From Acidobacteriota bacterium (GTDB taxonomy: Bacteria; Acidobacteriota; Terriglobia; UBA7540): a stretch of DNA of 6,236 bases. Where the stretch lies: contig QHZK01000244.1 in assembly GCA_003224635.1 (NCBI GenBank), positions 1-6,236 on the forward strand. The letters are read 5' to 3'. The first letter of the stretch is position 1. Every line of letters begins with the position of its first letter. The notes beneath the pieces are model-generated. The model worked only from the letters and a program-made list of their open reading frames with translations, did not search any database and had not been told where the DNA came from. Both the position numbers and the translations under genes were made by a program. This document shows positions 1-5,149 of the stretch, one piece after another.

Positions 1-1079
1 GAGGCGAGGTCGCCTCCGTGGGCGGCCAGCGAGTCGGTAGCGAGCACCCCAGGACCGCCCGCATTGGTCACGATGGCCAAGCGCGGGCCCTTGGGTCGAG
101 GCTGGGTGGCCAGCACTTCCGCCATGTGGAACAGGTCCGCTATGGACTGGACACGCAGGACGCCCGACCGGCGGAAGGCGGCATCCAGCACGTCGTCACT
201 GCCCGTGAGAGCGCCCGTGTGCGAAGCGGCGGCCTTGGCGGCGGCTTCGCTGCGGCCCGCCTTGATGACAATGATCGGCTTCGTGAGCGCCACCTGACGC
301 GCAGCGGACAGGAAGCGCCGGGCGTTGCCGACCGATTCCATATAGATGATGACCGAGCGCGTGCGCGGGTCATCGCCCAGATAGTCGATCAAGTCTCCCC
401 AGCCCACGTCCAGCATCGACCCGAGCGACACAAAGGCGCTGAAGCCGACATTCTCGCGCAGGCTCCAGTCCAGGATCGCGGTGCAAAGCGCGCCGCTTTG
501 ACTCAGGAACCCGACGCTGCCGGGCTTCGCCATCGTGGCGGCGAAGGTGGCGTTGAGCCCCGTCAGCGGACTCATCAGGCCGAGGCAGTTGGGGCCGACG
601 ATGCGCATCCGGCCGCGACGCGCCTGCTCAAGAATCTGCGCCTCGAGTTCAACTCCAGCGGGTCCGCACTCCTTGAAACCCGCTGAGATGATGACGGCCG
701 CCGGCACCCCTGTCTGCGCGCATTCGCCGATGACTCCTGGCACTGTCGCGGCAGGGGTGGCCACGACGGCCAGGTCCACGCGCTCCGGCAAGTCCTTGAT
801 GCTGGCGTAACACTCGATCCCCAGCACGCTTTTCCGCTTCGGATTCACCGGCAGGACGACTCCTCCGAAGGGGCTGCTGATCAGGTTCCACAGAATAGTC
901 CGGCCGACGCTTCCGGCCGTCTCGCTGGCCCCAACCAGCGCCACGGAGCGCGGCGAAAAGAAAGCGTCGAGCGGGTGCCGTCGGGCGCCCAGAATGTCGG
1001 ACGCCGGCTCGATCTCAACGCGCGAAGAAAGTGGCTTGTTCGCCATGGTGAAACACTCGGCGGTAAACTGACCGGCCAT
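1..1079 (-). CDS. ADP-forming acetyl-CoA synthetase-type protein (CoA-binding and succinyl-CoA ligase-like domains), C-terminus beyond window
   Basis: I translated the minus strand directly; the frame is open from the ATG at 1079 to the window edge (359 full codons). Residues ~39-135 form a Rossmann-type CoA-binding domain (VALVGASE at 46-53, PVNPKR at 77-82, VVATPAATVPGVI at 105-117, ISAGFKE at 131-137). Next come IVGPNCLG (160-167), GFLSQSGAL (190-198) and a succinyl-CoA ligase-like domain. ASHTGAL carries His287, matching the phospho-histidine of the ADP-forming acetyl-CoA synthetase alpha part. The family makes acetyl-CoA or acyl-CoA, or the reverse with ATP formation, in the cytoplasm. 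Many homologues continue into an ATP-grasp domain and some into a GNAT acetyltransferase (PatZ/Pat type); the missing 3' end decides this. I chose the ATG at 1079 because GGGAG (1086-1090, minus) sits 6 bases upstream. The in-frame ATG at 1046 has a weaker site. The gene is divergent from the sigma-54 activator. Confidence 0.9.
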   Translation of the reverse strand, partial: MAGQFTAECFTMANKPLSSRVEIEPASDILGARRHPLDAFFSPRSVALVGASETAGSVGRTILWNLISSPFGGVVLPVNPKRKSVLGIECYASIKDLPERVDLAVVATPAATVPGVIGECAQTGVPAAVIISAGFKECGPAGVELEAQILEQARRGRMRIVGPNCLGLMSPLTGLNATFAATMAKPGSVGFLSQSGALCTAILDWSLRENVGFSAFVSLGSMLDVGWGDLIDYLGDDPRTRSVIIYMESVGNARRFLSAARQVALTKPIIVIKAGRSEAAAKAAASHTGALTGSDDVLDAAFRRSGVLRVQSIADLFHMAEVLATQPRPKGPRLAIVTNAGGPGVLATDSLAAHGGDLA

Positions 1080-1125
1080 TGTACACTCCCTACTGGATTT
1101 TGCAGAATTGAGTTACAGGTGTCGT

Positions 1126-1222
1126 CCCTCACCCCTACCCCCCGAGAAGGAGAGGGGAGAGAAGGCCTGTTCATGCCCTCTCACCTTGCGGGAGAAGGTG
1201 GCGCACAGCGCCGGGTGAGGGG
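1126..1222. repeat. Palindromic repeat element with CCCTCACCC/GGGTGAGGG ends
   Basis: The outer arms CCCTCACCC (1126-1134) and GGGTGAGGG (1213-1221) are perfect 9-bp inverted repeats enclosing about 78 bases. Inside are further pairs: GAGAGGG (1150-1156) with CCCTCTC (1176-1182), and CACCTT (1182-1187) with AAGGTG (1195-1200) around a 7-base loop. The overall pattern of CCCTCACCCC, CCCTCTC, TTGCGGGAGA and GGGTGAGGGG looks like a dispersed intergenic palindrome seen in many bacterial chromosomes (family resemblance from memory). It lies 47 bases upstream of the minus-strand start at 1079. It could form a hairpin in a transcript or simply be a passive miniature element. Confidence 0.6.
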
Positions 1223-1287
1223 TTTTGCGCTCACTCACGGTTGATTTACACAACGAATCGTGGGCCCGCCGTTAAAAGGAACAAAAA

Positions 1288-1312
1288 CCACGGCACACAA
1301 ATCGTGCCGTGG
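1288..1312. repeat. Perfect 9-bp hairpin, CCACGGCAC / GTGCCGTGG
   Basis: CCACGGCAC (1288-1296) and GTGCCGTGG (1304-1312) are exact reverse complements around the 7-base loop ACAAATC. The left side is A-rich (gttaaaaggaacaaaaa). The right is followed by ctaccaccaaaaataattt, so the GC-rich stem stands in AT-rich flanks. It could serve as a bidirectional terminator for readthrough from either side, but it is far from any stop codon. A small dispersed repeat unit is the more likely reading. Confidence 0.5.
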
Positions 1313-1329
1313 CTACCACCAAAAATAAT

Positions 1330-1365
1330 TTGTCCCATTCGTCCCATCCGTCCCATTTGTCTCGA
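1330..1365 (+). repeat. 9-bp tandem repeat, (T/C)(T/C)GTCCCAT, three copies plus a decayed fourth
   Basis: Three consecutive 9-base units are TTGTCCCAT (1330-1338), TCGTCCCAT (1339-1347) and CCGTCCCAT (1348-1356). They vary only in the first two bases. A fourth, TTGTCTCGA (1357-1365), has diverged. The array starts 17 bases after the 9-bp hairpin, and the two may form one composite repeat unit. No coding role is seen. Slippage at such an array could make copy number vary between strains. Confidence 0.6.
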
Positions 1366-1397
1366 CGGAATATGGTAGGCTGATCCTGTGAATCATC

Positions 1398-1414
1398 CCG
1401 GTCCAACGGACCGG
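1398..1414. repeat. Short perfect inverted repeat CCGGTCC-aac-GGACCGG
   Basis: Arms of 7 bp (1398-1404 and 1408-1414) enclose a 3-base loop. No T-run follows on the plus strand, so it is not a typical intrinsic terminator. It stands alone, more than 450 bases from either flanking start codon, and may be part of a larger degenerate repeat. It is reported for completeness. Confidence 0.4.
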
Positions 1415-1583
1415 AGTGTCATGGAATCATCGGCGATGACCAGGCAGGGTGACGGCGGGCGGCCGGACGGCGGCGCCCGAACCAGCGAATCTGGAGCAGG
1501 ATCCGTCGCAAGCTAGCCTACCTACGAGCCTACATTCGCCCCGCTGGACAAGAAAAGGCGTAAAAAAGGGCAAATTTTAGCGG

Positions 1584-1712
1584 AAACAAAGCCAATAGGT
1601 TGTTTAGAACTAGTAACTTAACCCAAAAATGGCCGAAAAACAAAGCCAACTTGACGTGGAAAGCTACTCGGCGCAGCAGGCAGGTTCTCCATTGCGCGCG
1701 AAACAAAGCCAA
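1584..1712. repeat. Three spaced direct copies of AAACAAAGCCAA
   Basis: The 12-base word AAACAAAGCCAA occurs exactly at 1584-1595, 1638-1649 and 1701-1712, separated by 42 and 51 bases of unrelated sequence. All copies have a G/C-rich left flank ending in GA (gcgga, ccgaa, gcgcga). Read on the minus strand the word is TTGGCTTTGTTT, which gives recurring short peptides such as LALF or GFVF in the spurious open frames here. The word is too short and the spacing too uneven for CRISPR. The set resembles spaced intergenic repeat families of some environmental bacteria (from memory). Function unknown. Confidence 0.55.
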
Positions 1713-1870
1713 ATCTGAGGTTGAGGTTCGGCTGGCTAGCCCGGGCGGCTCCAAAGTAAACGCATTTATCCCACCCCGTGTTGTTGATTCGCTCACGCGC
1801 ATCCGCCACGTTAGTGAGGTTAGATCGGCCTATTGGCTGCCCCTCCCTTCTTTGATACTTTTGTAAATCT

Positions 1871-4156
1871 ATGGCCGACATTTCGGTCAGCAGCGGACTC
1901 GCAAACGCCAGCCTCTTCGAACGGCTCTTCGAATCTTCCCCGGACGGGATTGTGCTTACCGACCGAGAAGGCCGAATCGTGCGCGTCAACGGCCAGGCCG
2001 AAAGCATGTTCGGCTACCGGCGGGAAGAGCTGCTGGGCCAGCCCGTGGAACTCCTGGCGCCGGAGCGCTTCAGGTCCGCGCACACTTCGCATCGCGAGCA
2101 TTATCATGCAGAGCCTCGCATGCGGCCCATGGGCGCGGGGCTCGCGCTCTACGGCAGGCGCAAGGACGGCACGGAGTTCCCGGTCGACATCATGCTGAGC
2201 CCGCTCGAGACGGGCGAGGGCATGCTCGTGCTCGGTGTGATTCGCGACGTTACCGAGCGCAAGCGCGCCGAGGAGGCCTTGCGCGAGAGCGAGGAGCGCC
2301 TCCGGCTGCTGGTTGAGGGCGTGAAGGATTGCGCGATCTTCATGCTCGATGCGGAGGGGCGGGTGGCGAGCTGGAACCCGGGAGCCGAGCGCATCAAAGG
2401 CTACAGCGCCGCAGAAATCATCGGGCAGCACTTCTCGCGCTTTTACACGCCGGAGGACGTGAAGCGCGGCAAGCCTGCTGAAGAACTCAAGATCGCCGCC
2501 GCCGAAGGACGCTTTGAAGAGGAGGGCTGGCGCGTGCGCAAAGACGGCTCGCGCTTCTGGGCCAACGTGATCGTCGCGCCGCTACGGGACGGCTCCGGAC
2601 GCCTGCGCGGCTTTGCCAAGGTGACGCGCGACTTCACGGAGCGGAAGCGGGCGCAGGAAGCTGTGCTGCTCGAAGTTACGAGCGCCCTGGTCGCTCAGCT
2701 CGATATCCGGGAGCTGCTGGCGGCGATTTCCGCCGGCATCCGGCAGGTCGTCACTCACGACTATGCCGCCCTGGCCCTGTACGACGCCGAAAGCAAGAAG
2801 CTGCGGCTGCAGCCTCTCACCGCGCCTCACGAAAGCAGCTCCGACCTGAAAGAGGCTTTGCTTCCCCTCGAAGGCTCGCCCGCCGGCTGGGTGTTTACGC
2901 GGCGGGAGCCCCTGGTGCTGACGGAGATGACCGACCCACGTTTTGCCTCGGAGACGATGCAGTCCTGGATCGAGTTAGGCGTGAAGTCGGGCTGCTGGGT
3001 CCCGCTCATCAGCCGGGGGCGGCCTCTGGGCGCCCTGTGCGCTTGCAGCCGGCTCGAAGACGCCTTCGCGCCCGCCGACCTGCAGATGCTCAGCCACGTG
3101 GCCAACCAGGTGGCGGTGGCGGTCGACAACGCCCTGGCCTACCGCAACATCCTTCAACTCACTGACCGGCTGAAAGAAGAGAAGCTGTACCTCGAAGACG
3201 AGCTCCGCACCGAATACAATTTCGGTCAAATCGTCGGCGAGAGCACGCCCCTGCGGCGCATTCTCAAGCAGGTGGAAACTGTGGCCCCTACCGACGCCAC
3301 GGCGCTGATTCTGGGAGAGACCGGCACCGGCAAGGAGCTGATCGCGCGCGCCATCCACAACCTGAGCCCGCGGCGCGAGCACACCTTCGTCAAGCTGAGC
3401 TGCGCGGCGATTCCGAGTGGCCTGCTCGAAAGCGAGCTCTTCGGGCACGAGAGGGGCGCCTTCACGGGGGCGATCGCGCAGAAAATCGGGCGCCTCGAGC
3501 TGGCGCACGAGGGGACGCTGTTCCTTGACGAAATCGGTGACATTCCCCTTGAGATTCAACCCAAGCTCCTCCGCGCCCTCCAGGAGAAGGAATTCGAAAG
3601 ATTGGGGAGCAACCGCACCATTCCGGTGGATGCGCGTCTGGTGGCCGCAACCAACCGTGACCTGGAGAAGATGGTCAAAGACGGCCAGTTTCGCAGCGAC
3701 CTTTACTACCGGCTCAAGGTCTTCCCCATCCTTGTGCCACCGCTGCGCGAGCGACCTGAGGACATCCCTGCCCTGGTCCATCACTTCGTCGCCAAGCACT
3801 CGAAGCGCATGAACAAACAGATCGAGTCGGTCCCGCCCGCTGCGCTCCAGGCGCTCAGGCGGTATCCCTGGCCCGGCAACATTCGAGAGCTCGAGAACCT
3901 CCTGGAACGCGCGGTGATCCTCACGCCGGGGTCCGCGCTGCAGATTCCTGCGGCGGAACTGAAAGCCCCCGCTGAAACGGACCTTCGTCCGACCGCTACC
4001 CTCGAGGAGGCCGAGCGCGAACACATTCTGCGGGCGCTGCGAGAAACCCAGGGCGTCATTGGCGGTCCGAACGGCGCTGCGGCGCGCCTAGGCCTGTTGC
4101 GTACCACCCTTCACGCCAAGATGCGGAAGTTGGGCATTTCCCGCAAGGACTTGTGA
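1871..4156 (+). CDS. Sigma-54 dependent transcriptional activator, PAS-PAS-GAF-AAA+-HTH
   Basis: This complete 761-residue enhancer-binding protein remodels sigma-54 RNA polymerase by ATP hydrolysis. PAS1 spans ~14-130 (ends GVIRDVTERKRAEE), PAS2 ~142-260 (ends KVTRDFTERK) and GAF ~265-425. A coiled linker (~428-447) leads to the AAA+ domain ~452-685: GESTPLRRI (456-464), Walker A GETGTGKE (482-489), sigma-54 contact loop GAFTGA (529-534), Walker B GTLFLDEI (548-555), arginine-finger region RSDLYYRL (608-615) and WPGNIREL (667-674). A Fis/FhlA-like helix-turn-helix spans ~711-758 (GAAARLG...TTLHAKMRKLGI). There is no receiver domain, so signals should enter through PAS/GAF; the ligand is unknown. 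The start is fixed by an in-frame stop at 1853-1855, yet no Shine-Dalgarno sequence precedes the ATG. It probably acts on the -24/-12 promoter just downstream (inference). Domain order is like FhlA/NorR-type regulators with PAS in front; I do not assign a gene name. Confidence 0.95.
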   Translation: MADISVSSGLANASLFERLFESSPDGIVLTDREGRIVRVNGQAESMFGYRREELLGQPVELLAPERFRSAHTSHREHYHAEPRMRPMGAGLALYGRRKDGTEFPVDIMLSPLETGEGMLVLGVIRDVTERKRAEEALRESEERLRLLVEGVKDCAIFMLDAEGRVASWNPGAERIKGYSAAEIIGQHFSRFYTPEDVKRGKPAEELKIAAAEGRFEEEGWRVRKDGSRFWANVIVAPLRDGSGRLRGFAKVTRDFTERKRAQEAVLLEVTSALVAQLDIRELLAAISAGIRQVVTHDYAALALYDAESKKLRLQPLTAPHESSSDLKEALLPLEGSPAGWVFTRREPLVLTEMTDPRFASETMQSWIELGVKSGCWVPLISRGRPLGALCACSRLEDAFAPADLQMLSHVANQVAVAVDNALAYRNILQLTDRLKEEKLYLEDELRTEYNFGQIVGESTPLRRILKQVETVAPTDATALILGETGTGKELIARAIHNLSPRREHTFVKLSCAAIPSGLLESELFGHERGAFTGAIAQKIGRLELAHEGTLFLDEIGDIPLEIQPKLLRALQEKEFERLGSNRTIPVDARLVAATNRDLEKMVKDGQFRSDLYYRLKVFPILVPPLRERPEDIPALVHHFVAKHSKRMNKQIESVPPAALQALRRYPWPGNIRELENLLERAVILTPGSALQIPAAELKAPAETDLRPTATLEEAEREHILRALRETQGVIGGPNGAAARLGLLRTTLHAKMRKLGISRKDL

Positions 4157-4188
4157 CACTATTTTGGCAGGTGTCAAAATATTGTCAC
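4153..4188. promoter_or_regulatory. Long inverted repeat overlapping the activator stop codon, candidate upstream activator site
   Basis: The left arm GTGACAcTATTTTG (4153-4166) pairs with CAAAATAtTGTCAC (4175-4188), 13 of 14 positions matching, around an 8-base centre. It includes the TGA stop of the activator gene. The pentamer TGACA/TGTCA occurs three times (4154-4158 inverted, 4172-4176, 4183-4187); the last two are 11 bases apart, about one helical turn. No T-run follows, so an intrinsic terminator is less likely. The centre lies about 143 bases before the predicted start point of the sigma-54 promoter, within the usual distance for enhancer sites. Binding by the upstream activator is inference. 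Confidence 0.55.
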
Positions 4189-4249
4189 CGAGAGACCAGA
4201 GAACCGCGTTCACCACCACCTGCCAGTTGCAAGATAACCCAAACACCTA

Positions 4250-4262
4250 CAAGCACTTGATT
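4250..4262 (-). promoter_or_regulatory. Candidate IHF binding site
   Basis: On the minus strand the bases read AATCAAGTGCTTG, matching every fixed position of the IHF consensus WATCAANNNNTTR. It lies between the inverted repeat (4153-4188) and the -24/-12 element (4288-4303), centred about 58 bases before the predicted start point. That is the standard place for IHF in sigma-54 promoters, where the bend brings the activator to polymerase. Such a match is expected about once per 65 kb per strand in random even-composition DNA, so position and match support each other. Confidence 0.5.
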
Positions 4263-4287
4263 GTCGTGTGACGATCTGTGGGGTTTG

Positions 4288-4303
4288 TGGCAGGCGAGCT
4301 GCA
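4288..4303 (+). promoter_or_regulatory. Sigma-54 (-24/-12) promoter for the receiver-STAS-Crp unit
   Basis: TGGCAGGCGAGCTGCA fits the consensus TGGCACGNNNNTTGCA with two mismatches. The invariant GG (4289-4290) and GC (4301-4302) are at the exact required spacing. The start point would be near 4314, giving a leader of ~72 bases before the ATG at 4386. A sigma-54 activator gene ends 130 bases upstream, and an IHF-like site and a long palindrome sit between, so the context supports it well. Confidence 0.7.
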
Positions 4304-4373
4304 TACAATTCAACCGAGGCCCTGAGCAGCACAGTTCTCTAGGAGCCTACAAAGGCTGCTTTCGGAAGAGGAA

Positions 4374-4379
4374 AAGGAG
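4374..4379 (+). promoter_or_regulatory. Ribosome binding site AAGGAG
   Basis: AAGGAG ends 6 bases before the ATG at 4386 and fixes that start. It is a strong site, in contrast to the absence of any such site before the activator gene at 1871. Confidence 0.7.
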
Positions 4380-4385
4380 CTGGGG

Positions 4386-4814
4386 ATGGTCGAATCGAAG
4401 AAGGAAACTTTCGCACTGGTCATTGAGAACCGCAACACCACCGTTCGGGGGCTGAGCTTCGCGCTGGAGAGTCACGGCATTCGCACGCGCCGAGCGCGGA
4501 GCCTTCGCGAGGCAGAGGAGATCATGAAGAAGAGTGAGCCTCCCCGGCTGGTCTTCACCGACGCCCTACTAGCGGACGGCACGTGGCTGGATGTGGTGCG
4601 GCTGGCGAACCGGCGCGCTCGCACCGCCAAGGTCGTCGTGGTATCGCCCACGGCCGATACGCGTCTCTATCTCGAAGCGCTTGAGGGCGGGGCTTTTGAC
4701 TGTGTCGCGCCCCCTTTTGCCGGGGTTGATCTTCCACACGTCGTCTCGTGCGCCCTGAGGCCTGAGAGCCGCAGACCGCAGCCGGCAGGACGCGCAATGT
4801 ATGCATCGTCGTAA
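4386..4814 (+). CDS. Degenerate response-regulator receiver domain protein
   Basis: This 142-residue protein is a single receiver (CheY-like) fold with no output domain. Strand 1 is FALVIEN (9-15), helix 1 NTTVRGLSFALESHG, strand 3 PRLVFTD (53-59), strand 4 KVVVVSP (82-88), then GAFDCVAPPF (102-111). The phospho-acceptor position is kept (Asp59), as is the Ser/Thr position (Ser87). The usual acidic pair is Glu14-Asn15, and the conserved Lys of the KPF motif is replaced by Pro109. Canonical phosphorylation and switching are therefore doubtful; it may work as a protein-interaction module. The C-terminal ~20 residues are Arg/Pro-rich and look disordered. It is the first gene of a unit with STAS (11-base gap) and Crp/Fnr genes, behind a predicted sigma-54 promoter. 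No cognate histidine kinase is visible in the window. Confidence 0.8.
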   Translation: MVESKKETFALVIENRNTTVRGLSFALESHGIRTRRARSLREAEEIMKKSEPPRLVFTDALLADGTWLDVVRLANRRARTAKVVVVSPTADTRLYLEALEGGAFDCVAPPFAGVDLPHVVSCALRPESRRPQPAGRAMYASS

Positions 4815-4825
4815 AGGAAGCCACC

Positions 4826-5149
4826 ATGTTGAGAATCACCTGGAACAGCAACGAACGACAGATGACGCTCAAGCTTGAGGGCGAACTCGCCGGGCCGTGG
4901 GTCGACGAAACCGAGCGTGCCTGGTCGGACTTGGGTGGCACGACTCTAGGTAAGCAGGTCATGGTTGATCTTGAGGACGTCTCCTTCATTGACGCGGAGG
5001 GCAGGAAGCTCCTGGCCCGGATGCTGGACCAGGGAGCTGACCTTCAGAGCAGCCATTTGATGACGAAATACATTATTGGCCAGCTCAAGCAAGCGGAGCG
5101 GAAGCTCCGGAAAGGTGATGAACACCATGCATTCGCCATACGGATTTGA
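4826..5149 (+). CDS. STAS domain protein, anti-anti-sigma-factor-like, non-canonical active site
   Basis: At 107 residues this is one STAS domain, as in SpoIIAA/RsbV, which bind and release anti-sigma kinases. Visible signatures are LKLEGELAGPWVDE (15-28), VMVDLEDVSFID (45-56) and AEGRKLLARM (57-66). In SpoIIAA the phosphorylated serine follows Asp in DSSG; here the motif is DAEG (56-59), so Ser is replaced by Ala57 and the next residue by Glu58. Switching by phosphorylation at that site is not possible. AAAGGAAG (4813-4820), overlapping the receiver stop codon, lies 5 bases before the ATG. Its 3' end overlaps the Crp/Fnr start, implying translational coupling. No anti-sigma kinase or sigma factor is encoded nearby, so a general interaction role is as likely as sigma control. 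Confidence 0.85.
   Translation: MLRITWNSNERQMTLKLEGELAGPWVDETERAWSDLGGTTLGKQVMVDLEDVSFIDAEGRKLLARMLDQGADLQSSHLMTKYIIGQLKQAERKLRKGDEHHAFAIRI

Larger units (their letters stand above)
1080..1870. other. Repeat-rich divergent intergenic region without a convincing gene
   Basis: This ~790-base stretch separates two divergent genes. Open frames in it are short, lack recognisable domains, and are shaped by the repeats; I see no gene. It holds five separate repeat or hairpin elements, listed individually. From about 1555 to 1720 the sequence is visibly richer in A and T (taaaaaagggcaaatttt, aacttaacccaaaaat) than the flanking high-GC coding DNA. The density of different small repeats suggests a tolerated landing area for non-autonomous repeat elements. 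Promoters for both flanking genes must lie at its two ends, but I found no strong sigma-70 or -24/-12 match. Confidence 0.6.

Noticed and set aside
18..810. Plus-strand frames at 18-686 and 535-810
   Set aside because: They are antisense to the acetyl-CoA synthetase-type gene, whose minus-strand translation shows continuous conserved motifs.
1584..1712. CRISPR array
   Set aside because: Repeats are only 12 bases, three copies, spacers unequal, no cas genes.
1833..1850. TTGGCTGCCCCTCCCTTC as a -24/-12 element for the activator gene
   Set aside because: The GG is present but there is no GC at the required distance.
1530..2007. Two minus-strand frames (1530-1802, 1618-2007) with LALF or GFVF peptide repeats
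   Set aside because: The peptide repeats come from the AAACAAAGCCAA DNA repeat. No ribosome site or domain was seen, and one frame runs into the antisense of the activator.
1820..2431. 203-codon minus-strand frame over the activator start
   Set aside because: It is opposite PAS1 and part of PAS2, with low-information composition and no family signature.
2975..4024. 349-codon open frame on the minus strand
   Set aside because: It lies wholly opposite the AAA+ domain of the sigma-54 activator, whose motifs are unmistakable. It has no recognisable domain; long antisense frames are common in high-GC coding DNA.
4261..4455. 64-codon plus-strand frame before and into the receiver gene
   Set aside because: It covers the -24/-12 element and overlaps the receiver gene in another frame; no ribosome site or domain.
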